The notes under the pieces are model-generated. The model ran no database searches and had not been told where the DNA came from. It was given only the letters and a program-made list of their open reading frames with translations. From Maridesulfovibrio frigidus DSM 17176 (GTDB taxonomy: Bacteria; Desulfobacterota; Desulfovibrionia; Desulfovibrionales; Desulfovibrionaceae): a DNA stretch of 64,000 nt. This document shows, piece after piece, positions 7,929-18,213 of the stretch; the stretch's first letter is position 1; each line of letters begins with the position of its first letter. The DNA is taken from contig NZ_JONL01000003.1 of assembly GCF_000711735.1 (NCBI RefSeq), positions 310,001-374,000 on the forward strand, in the 5' to 3' direction. A program made the position numbers and the translations under genes.

Positions 7929-10706
7929 TCAAGAAAGGTTTTGAGTGAGGGCAACAATATCTTCTTTTAACAAGTCCAACTCTAGACCTACTTCGTTTAA
8001 AGCTGAGGATGCATTTTCCTCCTGATTCTCCCTGCACGATCTTTCAAGTCTTAACGCTGCTTTAGAAAGGGCAACTGCCGATAGGTTTGCAGCTGATCCT
8101 TTGAGGTTGTGAGCTAGATCTCCCGCTTCTTTTAGTTCATTATTTTCAAGCATGGGGCTTAGTTTACTTACGAAATTTGAGTTGTAGGTGTTAAAGTTAT
8201 TGAGGATACTGATTAAGATATCCATGTCTCCACCTATTCGCTCTAAAGCCTCTTTGATGTCCAACTGCTGATATTTGGATAAATCCTCTTCTTCAGTATT
8301 GGTAGTCCTTGTTTCAGGCTTGGGAGCTGAGTTATCTTTTACCGCGGAAGGTAGGGGCAACAGGTGAGCTTTGATGGTGCTCATCATTTGATTTTTATCT
8401 ATGGGTTTAGGTATGTAATCGTTCATGCCTGCTTGTAAGCATTTTTCTTTATCTCCGCGCATGGCATGGGCTGTCATTGCTACGATCGGCAGGTCATTCA
8501 ATTTCAATTCGGTACGTATAGCTTTGGTCGCTTCATATCCATCCATAATAGGCATTTGGATATCCATAAGGACAATGTCGTAGCTGTTTTCTGCGACCAT
8601 TTTTACAGCTTCAAGGCCGTCAACTGCGGACTCAATTGTCAGACCTGTAGTTTTTAAAATCTGAATTGCAACTTGTCGGTTTATGGGGTTGTCTTCCACG
8701 AGCAAGGCTTTAAAACCTTTAAACATCAATTCATTGTAGAGGATCGGTTCACTAATCTGCTTTACGTCACTATCATGCCCGAATATATTTAAAATAGTTT
8801 CAAAAAGGATCGTTTGTTTCAGAGGCTTTCCTAGAACTTTTGTTATGCCTACTTTTTTAGCTTTTTCGGTTGCCTTATTAATGTCTGTTGCAGTGATCAT
8901 AATAATAGGTAGTTCATCATTGGAATAATCCTTTCTTATTTCTTTAGCCGCCTCATCTCCTTTCATTTTCGGAAGATTTAAATCCATTAGTATGAATTTA
9001 TATGGAGTACTTTTCTTTAGTTTCATCATTCTAATGCCTTCTTCGGCAGAAGAGCTGCTTTCGGAGATAAAACCGAATTGCTGTAGATATTTTTCCAGTA
9101 CGGCCCGTACAGCTTGATTGTCATCAATTATAAGTACTGGCTGATTTTGAAGTTCAGCGGGTAGTGTGTAGTTTATCGGCTGGGCATTGGGAACCAGCTG
9201 TGGATAGAGCGTGAAGAAAAATGAACTTCCTTCATCCAGTTTACTTTTAACCCAGATCTCTCCGCCCATCATATCTACAATTCTTTTGGATATGGTCAAC
9301 CCGAGGCCTGTTCCGCCATACTTTCTGGTAGTTGACCCGTCTGCCTGTCTAAAAGCCTTAAACAGATCCGGTTGCACCTTTTTTGCTATTCCTATTCCAG
9401 TGTCTTTTACGGAAAAGAGAAGCTCTGTTCGTCCGTCTGCAATTATCCCAGCTTTAATCGTAATAGTTATTTTGCCTTCATGGGTAAATTTAAAGGCATT
9501 TGCGGTAAGGTTTGCTAGAACTTGTCGTAACCTGACAGGGTCCGTCATTATTCTTCTGGGAACGTCTGGCATGATGTTAATAACAAGCTCTGTTTTAGAA
9601 GCGATCATCTGTTCAACAAAAAGATCGGCTATGTCATCAATCAATTGATGGAGATCAAAATTGACCTCTTCAAGCTCAAGTTTCCCGGCTTCCATTTTAG
9701 AAAAGTCTAAAATGTCATTAATAAGTCTGAGGAGAACTTGTCCTGAAGTGACTATAATTTTTAAAAAATCATTTTGCTTAGGTGTAACATCTGTTGCGAG
9801 AGTCAGGTCAGCCATACCGATAATGGCATTCATAGGAGTTCTGATTTCATGGCTTACATTGGCCATAAATTGACTTTTGGAGCGAGACGCTGCTTCCGCT
9901 TCATCTTTGGCAAGTTCAAGTTCTGAGTTAATACTTTTTAGTTCTTCATAACTGTTAGCTAAATTTTTATTACTCTGTTGTATTTTCTGCTTAAGTTGTT
10001 CTCGATTCTCTTTAAGTGTCAAATCCTGTTCTTCAATCTGTTGAAGCATGTGGTTAAAGTCTTTAACCAGAGTAGCCATTTCGCCCTGGCATTTAAAATC
10101 AACCCTAGCGCTGTAGTTTTTATCAACGGAAATTTGCCGGGCTGTTTTTGATAGTTTGATAATAGGGGTAATAAGAATCTTCCGCATGGCGACAAAAGTG
10201 GTCACCATAAGGAGAACAACAAGCAGCATAGTTCTAAAAAGAGATTGTAATATTGAGTTGTATAATTCTTCTTGAATAAATCTTTGACTTAAGAAAATTT
10301 CAACTGTCCCAATCGGCTGTTTTAATACCGTAATCGGGGCTCTGCGTTTAATAAAATCTCCACGGGGCCATGCCGTAAACTCAATTATATCCCAGTCCTT
10401 ATTACGTGTTTTTCCAGCAAAAACGGTTTTTCCATTATCTTCAGTTACAATTATTGCTTTTATTCTTTTATCATTCATCTCGGATAAAATAATTCTGTTT
10501 ATAGCGGATTGATCAACATTCCAAAGAGGAGGAATCAATGATTCAGATAGTCTTTCAATAAGGCCGTCTGCTTTGTGATTCAGCTCTTCAAGCATGTTTT
10601 TGCGCATGGATGAATAATCGTAAGCACCGGAGATTATGAAAGCTAGCACTGAAATCAGTATAATCTGTATACTTATTCGTGTTTGAACTTTGTCTATTTT
10701 AAACAA
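7929..10706 (-). CDS. Hybrid sensor histidine kinase (TM-HAMP-HisKA-HATPase-REC-REC-HPt)
   Basis: 925 aa phosphorelay protein. Two membrane helices (about 10-28 and 155-178) flank a periplasmic sensor of about 125 residues. HAMP (about 178-235) and a coiled coil follow, then HisKA with phospho-His286 in SHEIRTP, and an ATPase domain with the G-box GTGLGL. Two receiver domains come next ([11 protein letters not shown] with its Asp about residue 574; [11 protein letters not shown] in the second), and a C-terminal HPt domain with [10 protein letters not shown]. All relay residues look intact, so it can pass phosphate His-Asp-His-Asp within one chain. The start is TTG with a weak ribosome binding site. 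No cognate response regulator gene is adjacent; the REC-HDOD protein is 2 kb away. Confidence 0.9.
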   Translation of the reverse strand: MFKIDKVQTRISIQIILISVLAFIISGAYDYSSMRKNMLEELNHKADGLIERLSESLIPPLWNVDQSAINRIILSEMNDKRIKAIIVTEDNGKTVFAGKTRNKDWDIIEFTAWPRGDFIKRRAPITVLKQPIGTVEIFLSQRFIQEELYNSILQSLFRTMLLVVLLMVTTFVAMRKILITPIIKLSKTARQISVDKNYSARVDFKCQGEMATLVKDFNHMLQQIEEQDLTLKENREQLKQKIQQSNKNLANSYEELKSINSELELAKDEAEAASRSKSQFMANVSHEIRTPMNAIIGMADLTLATDVTPKQNDFLKIIVTSGQVLLRLINDILDFSKMEAGKLELEEVNFDLHQLIDDIADLFVEQMIASKTELVINIMPDVPRRIMTDPVRLRQVLANLTANAFKFTHEGKITITIKAGIIADGRTELLFSVKDTGIGIAKKVQPDLFKAFRQADGSTTRKYGGTGLGLTISKRIVDMMGGEIWVKSKLDEGSSFFFTLYPQLVPNAQPINYTLPAELQNQPVLIIDDNQAVRAVLEKYLQQFGFISESSSSAEEGIRMMKLKKSTPYKFILMDLNLPKMKGDEAAKEIRKDYSNDELPIIMITATDINKATEKAKKVGITKVLGKPLKQTILFETILNIFGHDSDVKQISEPILYNELMFKGFKALLVEDNPINRQVAIQILKTTGLTIESAVDGLEAVKMVAENSYDIVLMDIQMPIMDGYEATKAIRTELKLNDLPIVAMTAHAMRGDKEKCLQAGMNDYIPKPIDKNQMMSTIKAHLLPLPSAVKDNSAPKPETRTTNTEEEDLSKYQQLDIKEALERIGGDMDILISILNNFNTYNSNFVSKLSPMLENNELKEAGDLAHNLKGSAANLSAVALSKAALRLERSCRENQEENASSALNEVGLELDLLKEDIVALTQNLS

Positions 10707-10845
10707 TTTAAGCCCGTTGTTCTTTGGATAAAAGTGAGAATCAAATTACTAGTATGAATTACTTTATTTCTTTATCATTACGGCATATTCACTGCAAGAT
10801 AAACAAAACGGTTGCGTGCGGTCGTGGCAACTCAAGAGGTTTGTG

Positions 10846-10859
10846 GACAAGTTTGTCCG
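10846..10859. promoter_or_regulatory. Small palindrome upstream of nadE
   Basis: GGACAA-GT-TTGTCC is a 6+6 inverted repeat 52 bp ahead of the nadE start, in the 205-bp gap shared with the divergent kinase gene. It could be an operator for either gene. The site is short and unsupported by a second copy. Confidence 0.25.
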
Positions 10860-10911
10860 TGCAAGTTAAATAAAAACCACATTTATTAAGAATAAGGACG
10901 GACTATACATA

Positions 10912-12564
10912 ATGAAAATAGCTTTGCTACAGCTGAATTTGACGGTTGGGGACCTTGAAGGGAATATCAAGCTCATTCTTGATGGGGTAGATTATGCTGC
11001 GGAGCGCGGCGCAAAAATTTGTGTAACTTCCGAGCTTGCTATTACCGGCTATCCCCCTCGGGATCTACTGCTTAATTCTGATTTTGTGACGCGGTGCAGA
11101 GATGCTGTTGCTGAGCTGTCACGCAAGATTCCTGAAGATGTTGCCTTGATTGCAGGTGGTGTCGATCTTAACCATGATGGAACTGGTAACCCTTTACGCA
11201 ATGCCGCGTGGTTAATTGAGCGTGGAGCTGTGCCTCGGGTGTTTTATAAGTGGTTGTTGCCAACCTATGATGTTTTTGATGAACAAAGATATTTCGAGCC
11301 TTCTGAAGAAGTTAATTTTTTTGAATTTGATGGCATTAAGATGGGCGTGACCATTTGCGAAGATGTATGGAATGATCGCAAGAGTGGTGGAGATGGTCCG
11401 CGCTATGGAAGAAATCCTCTATCTGAAATAATGGGCAATAAGCCTGATGTTCTGATTAATCTTTCTGCCTCTCCGTTTAATATAGGAAAGCAGCTAGTTC
11501 GTGAAAAGATGCTTTCAGCTATCGCTTCAAAGTATAAAGTGCCTGTTGTGTACGCAAATCAGGTGGGCGGTAATGATGATCTCGTCTTTGATGGCAGAAG
11601 CTGTGCCTTTAACAGTGATGGCAAACTTACTGCTCGTGGTAAGGGGTTCCGTTCCGATATCGTTATTGTAGATGTTAAGAGCGGAGTCGGAAAAGTAGAG
11701 GAAGATGATTTTTGTGAGGAGTCGGAAGCTTGGAATGCTATGGTGCTCGGGCTTCGCGATTATCTGGGGAAAACTGGCTTCAAAAAGGTGGTTCTGGGAC
11801 TTTCCGGCGGGATTGATTCAGCCTTAACTGCCGCTGTTGCTGCTGAAGCTCTGGGGCCTGAAAATGTTCTGGGAGTGCTAATGCCTTCTCCATATTCCAG
11901 CAAGGGGAGTGTTGATGATTCGTTAGCTCTCGTGGAAAATTTGGGCATTAAATCAACGACTATTCCGATACATGATCTTATGGGTACTTTCGAGCAGGCG
12001 CTAGCTCATTCATTTGAAGGGTTGCCTGAAAATGTTGCAGAAGAAAATATTCAGTCCCGAATACGTGGAAATCTTGTGATGGCTATTTCCAATAAGATGG
12101 GCGCTTTGCTTATTACTACTGGCAATAAGAGCGAACTTGCTGTTGGTTATTGTACTATTTACGGAGATATGGCTGGTGGGTTGGCTGTTATTTCGGACCT
12201 TTATAAAACGCTCGTTTTTAGAGTTTGCAGATGGCTGAACGAACAGGGGATGGGCGAAGTCATACCCGTTGCTACCATCGAGAAACCGCCTTCCGCAGAG
12301 CTTCGTCCAGACCAGAAGGATGAGGATTCGCTGCCTCCATATGAAGTATTAGACCGCATTATTGAACTTAGAGTTGAGCACCATATGTCTGAGACGGAAA
12401 TTTTAAGAGAAACAGGCTTCGATCCTGAGATTGTAACAGCTGTTTTAAGGCTGATTAAAATTTCAGAGTTTAAACGCAAGCAGGCCGCTCCGGGGCTAAA
12501 AATAACATCCAGAGCTTTTGGCACTGGGTGGAGAATGCCGATTGCTTGCCGCTTTACGGGCTAG
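10912..12564 (+). CDS. nadE: Glutamine-dependent NAD+ synthetase
   Basis: 550 aa two-domain enzyme converting deamido-NAD to NAD with glutamine as nitrogen donor. The N-terminal nitrilase-type glutaminase carries Glu41 (SELAITGYPP), Lys113 (FYKWLLPTYD) and Cys149 (VTICEDVW), a complete triad. The C-terminal ATP pyrophosphatase domain has the PP-loop LGLSGGIDSAL and the later TGNKSELAVGY. The length is normal for the bacterial two-domain form. ATG is preceded by AAGGA. It is transcribed alone and ends at a long hairpin. Confidence 0.96.
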   Translation: MKIALLQLNLTVGDLEGNIKLILDGVDYAAERGAKICVTSELAITGYPPRDLLLNSDFVTRCRDAVAELSRKIPEDVALIAGGVDLNHDGTGNPLRNAAWLIERGAVPRVFYKWLLPTYDVFDEQRYFEPSEEVNFFEFDGIKMGVTICEDVWNDRKSGGDGPRYGRNPLSEIMGNKPDVLINLSASPFNIGKQLVREKMLSAIASKYKVPVVYANQVGGNDDLVFDGRSCAFNSDGKLTARGKGFRSDIVIVDVKSGVGKVEEDDFCEESEAWNAMVLGLRDYLGKTGFKKVVLGLSGGIDSALTAAVAAEALGPENVLGVLMPSPYSSKGSVDDSLALVENLGIKSTTIPIHDLMGTFEQALAHSFEGLPENVAEENIQSRIRGNLVMAISNKMGALLITTGNKSELAVGYCTIYGDMAGGLAVISDLYKTLVFRVCRWLNEQGMGEVIPVATIEKPPSAELRPDQKDEDSLPPYEVLDRIIELRVEHHMSETEILRETGFDPEIVTAVLRLIKISEFKRKQAAPGLKITSRAFGTGWRMPIACRFTG

Positions 12565-12600
12565 CACTCTTTTTTCTAGCTAATAAAGATCAAAAGCAAA

Positions 12601-12646
12601 AGGCTCGAATCTGGTATGATAAAATTACCAGATTTGAGCCTTTTTA
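12601..12646. terminator. Strong terminator after nadE
   Basis: Sixteen-base arms starting AGGCTCGAATCTGG pair fully, allowing one G-T wobble, around a nine-base loop. TTTTTATT follows on the right and an A-rich flank lies on the left, so it may also stop leftward transcripts. Confidence 0.9.
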
Positions 12647-12713
12647 TTATTAAATAGAGGCGGGGTCAGACTGCTTGCGCAGATGCTGAATCATTATAAC
12701 TCGGGTTTTATAA

Positions 12714-13934
12714 TCAGCTCCCATTGGATTCTTCAACTTGCTCTGCGCATAGTTCGAGCCAATGAATAAGTTTTTCTGAAAATCCGTTTTGCTCCAGCCA
12801 GTCCGCATTGAGAACATGAGGGGCATATTCTTCATTGCGGAGGTGTAGTTCATGTTCGAAGGTGTTTGCCACATGAACGGCTACTGCTGGAGTGAATCCT
12901 TTTTCTTTTGATTGAGAAAGATCGTGGTGGCAGTACACTGCTTCGACTACAGATTCATCAAACCCCCATAAGGCTAGCAGGTATGCTCCAACCTCGGCAT
13001 GGGTGAATCCGAAAATCTCTTTTTCGACGTCTTTAATGGGGATGTTCTCACTTCGCACATTATTAAGAATTTCAGTGTATTCGCATGGAAAAGACGAAGC
13101 GAGGATCAATTTGCCTATGTCGTGTAGAAATCCGGCAAGGAAAGCGTTTTCAGAGATATCGTTATCGCCACCTTCGGCCTTAGCTATCATACGTGCTATT
13201 AGCCCTGTGTACTGGCAATGCTTTCCAAGTTCGTCAATTGAAAAATCTATGCTGCTATTTTTGTTGGATTCAAAGAGGTGCATTCCAAGTACCAGCCCTT
13301 TGATTGTATCTATTCCAAGTAGCGAGACCGCTTTTTCAGGACTTGATATGTTGGCATAAAGTCCGAAAAAGGATGAGTTCACCAGCTTGAGTATTCCAAC
13401 GGTCATTCCTAAATCTTCGCTGATAAGCTTGCCGATCTTATGTATTGAAGCCTCTTCGCTTTTCAGTTCTTTTTCTAGTTTGATATATAGGTCCGGCATG
13501 CTCGGAAGTTCATCAATTGATGTGATTGCTTTCGAAACCTTTTCGTTCAAAAAAATGTTTTTTAACGTGAGACTTCGTTTTATTGCGCTGATTAGTTCAT
13601 CTGAAGAACATGGCTTGCTTATGAACTGATGCGCCAACATGGCATATTCCATGGAGTTATCTGCATCTTTACGGTTTGAATAAATAAAACGGATAGCTCC
13701 AGGCTGGCTTTTTTTTATTTCTGTTAGAAGAGTACCGTCAGGAAATCCATTGATATTGAAATCAGCGATTACTATATCGAAGGGTTGAATTTCGAGCAAC
13801 TCCAATGCTTCCTCGGAGGACTCCGCGGGGTGTATTGTCCACTTGTCGTGCATGGGGTGGAGCATTTTTTTCAAAGTTTCAAGTTGTGATTTTTCTTCGT
13901 CTACAATGAGGATATTTCTCTTAGATAGTGGCAT
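12714..13934 (-). CDS. Response regulator with HDOD output domain
   Basis: 406 aa. A receiver domain (about 1-125) has the acidic pair in IVDEEK, a phospho-Asp in IVIADFNINGF and the conserved Lys in ISKP. An HDOD domain follows from about 140, with LPSMPDLYIKLE at its start and FLAGFLHDIGKLILA carrying an HD pair. HDOD proteins act in signalling and cell-cycle or motility control; a nuclease or phosphodiesterase role is not generally shown. ATG with AAGGG upstream. Monocistronic, with a terminator ahead of the neighbouring glycosyltransferase gene. The signal input could be one of the histidine kinases nearby, but nothing proves it. Confidence 0.85.
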   Translation of the reverse strand: MPLSKRNILIVDEEKSQLETLKKMLHPMHDKWTIHPAESSEEALELLEIQPFDIVIADFNINGFPDGTLLTEIKKSQPGAIRFIYSNRKDADNSMEYAMLAHQFISKPCSSDELISAIKRSLTLKNIFLNEKVSKAITSIDELPSMPDLYIKLEKELKSEEASIHKIGKLISEDLGMTVGILKLVNSSFFGLYANISSPEKAVSLLGIDTIKGLVLGMHLFESNKNSSIDFSIDELGKHCQYTGLIARMIAKAEGGDNDISENAFLAGFLHDIGKLILASSFPCEYTEILNNVRSENIPIKDVEKEIFGFTHAEVGAYLLALWGFDESVVEAVYCHHDLSQSKEKGFTPAVAVHVANTFEHELHLRNEEYAPHVLNADWLEQNGFSEKLIHWLELCAEQVEESNGS

Positions 13935-14080
13935 ATTTTACCCTTAAAATCATTTGGGGTTATTATTAAAAGGGAGCACGCTTGTAGTTATATTGAGCTT
14001 AAAGATAGCATGCAGCTATGTAATTGAAAACTTAAAAAGGATAGATAATTCTACTAATTTTTGCTTTGATTTTTTTCATG

Positions 14081-14122
14081 AAAAAAGGGTTGCTCCGAAT
14101 TAAACCGGAGCAACCCTTTTTA
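14081..14122. terminator. Bidirectional terminator
   Basis: AAAAAGGGTTGCTCCG pairs with CGGAGCAACCCTTTTT around AATTAAAC. A-rich and T-rich flanks on opposite sides allow termination both ways; its clear client is the leftward glycosyltransferase unit ending at 14142. Confidence 0.8.
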
Positions 14123-14141
14123 GGTTATTTAGGGGCAGCAG

Positions 14142-15776
14142 TTACTTGCTGAGAAGAACGTAGGGACGATCAGAAATGAACTGTTCATTGATTATTTCTA
14201 CATTGTCGGGACGATTTTCCCAGCGGTCAAAGTATTTTCTCTGCATTACTAGGATAACTTTATCCTGTTCTTCAAGAATCCTTTCGATCTCAGCGAAATC
14301 GCTTGTTTCGTGAATATTTGTTCCTGCATAGTAGGAGAAAATGCCGGAGTATATTTTATGTGCAAGCGGGTAGCTGCCTTGTTCCACATATTCTTTCATT
14401 ATTTCACCGGTCATGCGCGGGCTCATGAGGGGATCAAGTGAAGGCAGTGTTTGTAGCGCTAAGGGCTGAATCCACAGAGTCATGGTTGTGGCCATGATAA
14501 GTAGACCCATTTTTTTGCCGGAATTTCTGGTAGCAAGCAGGGCCAGTCCACCTAATCCTAAAATTAAAACGGTGAATGAAAGTCCTTGCAGTGCAAAATC
14601 AAACGGGAACAGTATTTCAGCAAATGGAGTGGCTACAGCAAGAAGCAGGTAAATGCATGCGATAGCTATCCATAATTTTTTTGAATTAATAACGGGAGGT
14701 GCATCTCCTTCTCCCATAAGTCCTCTGGCTGTGAGAATCGCAAGAGGTGCAAATAGCGGAAGGATGTAGATAAGCACTTTGATGCTAAGGCAGGTCAGCA
14801 TTACAAAGCCGCTGATGAACATTATCCATGCCCAGTCCCTACCATCGTTTTCAGTGCTTTTTCTATGAGTGGTAAGTCCTCGCCAGTATTCCATATTACA
14901 CATTATTTTTAGTGGAACAGCGAATATAGCCATAGTCCACGGAAGCCACGCTAACGGAAAGGCTACCAGGTAATACTGGAAAGGCTCTTCATGATGGAAA
15001 GAGCTTACAGCCCTTTGGTATATTTGTTTGTAGAAAATATTATGAATGAATTCGGTACCGTCGACAATTATTGCGCCAACTACCCATGCTAATAATATTG
15101 CGGCAAGGATTCCAGCTCCTTTCAATACAGCCTTACTGCGAAGCATGCTTAGTTTCTGCTTCCAGAAAAGGTAACACACAGCCGTAAGCAGCGGAAAGAC
15201 TATGCCGAGCGGACCTTTTGTCAGTGTAGCTATGCCCATAAGAGCGAAGGCGGAAAGAATCCAGCGCGGCGCGTTGTTTGAATGAAAAGCCTTGAATAGG
15301 CAAATGTTTGTCCAGATTATGAAACTGGCAAAAAGCAGATCCATGCGTGAATAATGCGCAATACCTATGAAGAAAATGTTGGTAATCAGCACAAGTCCGG
15401 TTGCGAGGGTCGTTTTGCGTCCGCAGCCGAGAGTCTTAGCTAAAGCTACCGTAGATGCTAGGAATATTCCCGCTGAGAGTGCTGAACCTAGGAAGAACAC
15501 GCTTATGCCGTCTGCCGGAGTAACAGTGTCTATCAGTGACAGGAACCAGAAATATACAGGAGGTTTGTCTGGGTATGCGACTCCATTAAGGTACATAACC
15601 AGCCAGTGACCGGCATCTTTCATCTGATGGTATACTTCTGCGTAGCGGACCTCGTCTGAAAACCAGAGCGAGCGGTAGTCCATTGTGAACATAGATTGTA
15701 AAGCAAGAAGTATCAGCACGCTGATCCATGGATTCTTTTCCATGAAATCCCATATAAGGGATGATTTATTATTCAT
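14142..15776 (-). CDS. GT39/ArnT-like membrane glycosyltransferase
   Basis: 544 aa with about a dozen membrane spans. The first periplasmic loop has LWFSDEVRYAEVYHQM, matching the acidic catalytic loop of the ArnT/PMT family that moves sugars from polyprenyl phosphate onto lipid A or proteins. YPDKPPVYFW is a further family signature. The start is placed at the ATG at 15776, one base after the stop of the PAP2 gene, with AGAGAA inside the end of that gene as ribosome binding site. The PAP2 gene in the same operon fits envelope lipid remodelling, since PAP2 enzymes recycle or remove lipid phosphates. The acceptor is unknown. Confidence 0.8.
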   Translation of the reverse strand: MNNKSSLIWDFMEKNPWISVLILLALQSMFTMDYRSLWFSDEVRYAEVYHQMKDAGHWLVMYLNGVAYPDKPPVYFWFLSLIDTVTPADGISVFFLGSALSAGIFLASTVALAKTLGCGRKTTLATGLVLITNIFFIGIAHYSRMDLLFASFIIWTNICLFKAFHSNNAPRWILSAFALMGIATLTKGPLGIVFPLLTAVCYLFWKQKLSMLRSKAVLKGAGILAAILLAWVVGAIIVDGTEFIHNIFYKQIYQRAVSSFHHEEPFQYYLVAFPLAWLPWTMAIFAVPLKIMCNMEYWRGLTTHRKSTENDGRDWAWIMFISGFVMLTCLSIKVLIYILPLFAPLAILTARGLMGEGDAPPVINSKKLWIAIACIYLLLAVATPFAEILFPFDFALQGLSFTVLILGLGGLALLATRNSGKKMGLLIMATTMTLWIQPLALQTLPSLDPLMSPRMTGEIMKEYVEQGSYPLAHKIYSGIFSYYAGTNIHETSDFAEIERILEEQDKVILVMQRKYFDRWENRPDNVEIINEQFISDRPYVLLSK

Positions 15777-15777
15777 T

Positions 15778-16398
15778 TTAATTCTCTTTTGAAAAAAGGT
15801 GAGTAGCGAAGCCCGCAACCGAGCCTAGCATCCAGCCGAAGAAAACATCACTCGGGTGATGCCATGTGAGATATACGCGGCTTAGCGCCACAGCTGCTGC
15901 AAATAAACCTAATAGCAAGGTTAGCAGCAAGGTTCGGTATCTTAGAACAAGAGGCAGTGATGCCCCGTAAATTTCGCAGGTATGTCCGGATGGGAGCGAG
16001 TTATAAGCCCCGCGAGTAGAGAACGGTTCAAAAAGCAACCCTTCTCCCGGGCGTGGTCGTCCTATCGCTATTTTTAAAAATCGTACGGTAATCAGGCTGA
16101 CAACAAGTTGCACCGCCAAAAATACAAGCGCAAATCTGAGTCTTGATTTCTTTCTTTGCCGGATGCCTGTGATTAAAAACCACAAGTAGACAGGATAAAA
16201 TATTGCGTTGCCCCAATCCGTAATTATTTTCGCGATGGATTTATAATCAGGGTTAGCTAAAGCGTGAGCCCTGCACCATTCTGTAATTGCGGCCTCACTT
16301 CCGAAGATGCAGAACATCAGCGCAAGGGCAACCAAGAGCGGTAGTGATGCCAGTATGAAATGGCATATGCTGGAATATCTATGAATGAATCTTGTCAC
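15778..16398 (-). CDS. PAP2-family membrane phosphatase
   Basis: 206 aa, five or six membrane spans. The three PAP2 phosphatase motifs are seen in order: KIAIGRPRP, LPSGHT and SRVYLTWHHPSDV, with both catalytic histidines. Relatives are undecaprenyl pyrophosphate phosphatases and lipid A phosphatases such as LpxE/LpxF. The start is GTG, 9 bp after the stop of the small upstream gene. The gene is coupled to the downstream ArnT-like glycosyltransferase, which suggests a shared role in lipid A or polyprenyl-phosphate metabolism (inference). Confidence 0.85.
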   Translation of the reverse strand: MTRFIHRYSSICHFILASLPLLVALALMFCIFGSEAAITEWCRAHALANPDYKSIAKIITDWGNAIFYPVYLWFLITGIRQRKKSRLRFALVFLAVQLVVSLITVRFLKIAIGRPRPGEGLLFEPFSTRGAYNSLPSGHTCEIYGASLPLVLRYRTLLLTLLLGLFAAAVALSRVYLTWHHPSDVFFGWMLGSVAGFATHLFSKEN

Positions 16399-16407
16399 TC
16401 TATAAAC

Positions 16408-16647
16408 CTAGCCCTTTTCAGCTTCAGTTGCTGCGTCACTTTCGGCTTCAATCGCAGCGTCGGCAGGGAATTTATCCGAAGTAAATCTTTGCCATGTTTC
16501 TTTATCCACATTCATGTCCGTAAGGATTTCAGCAAGCTGTTTGCCTTCTTTTTTCCAGTACTTATAACTGTGATCTGGGCAGGAGAATGGAATAACTAGA
16601 GTCCCATCTTCCATAAAATATGGTTCATCGTGTTTTGTTTCGTTCAT
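16408..16647 (-). CDS. Small protein of unknown function
   Basis: 79 aa, soluble, acidic C-terminal tail rich in Ala/Glu. The core has FSCPDHSYKYWKKEGKQL and LAEILTDMNV. No family was recognised with confidence. It is the first gene of the leftward set with the PAP2 phosphatase and the glycosyltransferase (9-bp spacing), which supports it being real. The ATG has no obvious ribosome binding site. Confidence 0.55.
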   Translation of the reverse strand: MNETKHDEPYFMEDGTLVIPFSCPDHSYKYWKKEGKQLAEILTDMNVDKETWQRFTSDKFPADAAIEAESDAATEAEKG

Positions 16648-16788
16648 GAGCAGGGTTTACACGGGCATGGCTGGCTATTCAAGTGAATATTTTTGCAATT
16701 GTATTTTGATACTTTTTGTAATATTTGAATATTTCTATGTATTAAGGGTTATATTCTATCTTAAAGTGCTGTTTTTTAAGGAGTGGCT

Positions 16789-18084
16789 ATGAGCTATAAC
16801 ATTACTTCAGAATTCAAAAAACTTGAACGTTGTTCAGATATTCTTATCTATGGAACAGGTCTAGGGGCGAAGAGTCTATTCTTGTAAATAAAAAAACGTC
16901 GTAAAGATCTGCAAGTGAAGGCTTTTGTTGATAGCTATAAAAATTCTGGAGAACTTTGTTCTACACCTATTATAAATGTTTCAGAAATTGGAAATTTTGC
17001 TAACTGTGAGGTGATTATTGCCTCAATGTATTATGATGATATTGCGAAATTACTAATAAAAAAAGGGAGAGATGATTTTTATGTCTATAACGAAAGTTCC
17101 AGGTGGAATGAACTGTGTAAATTTTTTTGTTCGATTGATGTTAAAAAACTTTGTATAATAGATAAGCTACATATATCTAAATATAAATCCACATACTACA
17201 TTTTTAATACGGGGCTAAACGTAGGAAAAGAGGCCGTTTTTAATGAGCTAGGCATAAATGGTCTTTCTGAAGCAACAGTCGCATGCACTAATGTTTATGA
17301 TGATATGTATCGCGAAGCTTTTAGAGAATACAAAAAAGGTGAATTTACAGATATATGTATAGTTGATTATGGGGGTAAAGATTATTACTTGGCTGACCTA
17401 GCAAGGCATATCATTTCAGAATATAATGAAAATGTGTTAATATATAAGATTCCAGCCAGATTAAAGCTTTGTTTTATAGAAGAAAGTAAGAAGTTGTTGT
17501 ATATAAATATTCCAAAGGCTGGCGGGACTAGTACTCGAGCTATTTTTGATCAAATTTCGAATCTAGCCGAGAAAGAACTGCCGAATAGCGTGTATAAAAA
17601 TTTTGATAATTGTGTTAACGTTTCAAATCCTTTTTTTGATAATTATATGAAGTTTACTGTAGTTAGAAATCCATATTTAAGGTTAGCTTCCTTGTATGCA
17701 AGTATACTGCGTGAAGGGAGAAGCTTTCATATGAGGCCTTTTTTTGAAAAAAAATTTAAGCCATTGGATTTTGCTAAATTTTGTAAATTCGTTGCAAATT
17801 GCCCTGACGAATTTTCAGATCCTCACTTTAAGTCTCAAACAAGCTATTTGAGTACGTCAGAAGGCTTAATTAAAGATATTTTTTTGGTACGTTTGGAAAA
17901 TTATGATGAAGAAATGAAAGCTATCTTTGCTGAGGTTGGCGAAGAAATCGATGTTCCACATAAAAATAGAGCTAGACCTAACAAATGTAATTATATTTAT
18001 GATTATTATACGCCGGAGCTTATAAAGATTGTGAATGAACGCTATAAGGAAGATTTTATTAATTTGGGGTATGATTTTTTGTAG
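16789..18084 (+). pseudogene. Sulfotransferase-like gene, copy 1, interrupted by TAA at codon 33
   Basis: Same frame, length (431 codons) and layout as the intact copy that follows. The gene starts with ATG after AAGGAG, but codon 33 is TAA (16885-16887) where copy 2 has GAA, a single G-to-T change; the rest stays open. The C-terminal half has the PAPS-type loops NIPKAGGTST and FTVVRNPYLRLASLY, so it is otherwise well kept. A GTG at 16915 could start a 389-aa product lacking the first strand and nucleotide-binding loop (IYGTGLGAKS), though it has no good ribosome binding site. The damage is probably recent. UAA is not known to be recoded as UGA or UAG can be. Confidence 0.8.
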
Positions 18085-18213
18085 AATAAGAATTATGATT
18101 CTTTCCCATTAATCTTTTTGCAATTGTATTTTGAAATATTTTGTAATATTTAATACTTATTATAATGTATTAGGGGCTTATATTTTAAAATGTTTGCTTA
18201 CTAAGGAGTGATT

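Noticed and set aside
12650-12874. 74-codon leftward frame near the HDOD gene end
   Set aside because: It overlaps the HDOD gene in another frame and shows no protein pattern.
16885-16887. In-frame TAA of sulfotransferase copy 1 as a recoded codon like the rhodanese UGA
   Set aside because: UAA has no known recoding system in bacteria, no hairpin follows it, and copy 2 has an ordinary GAA.
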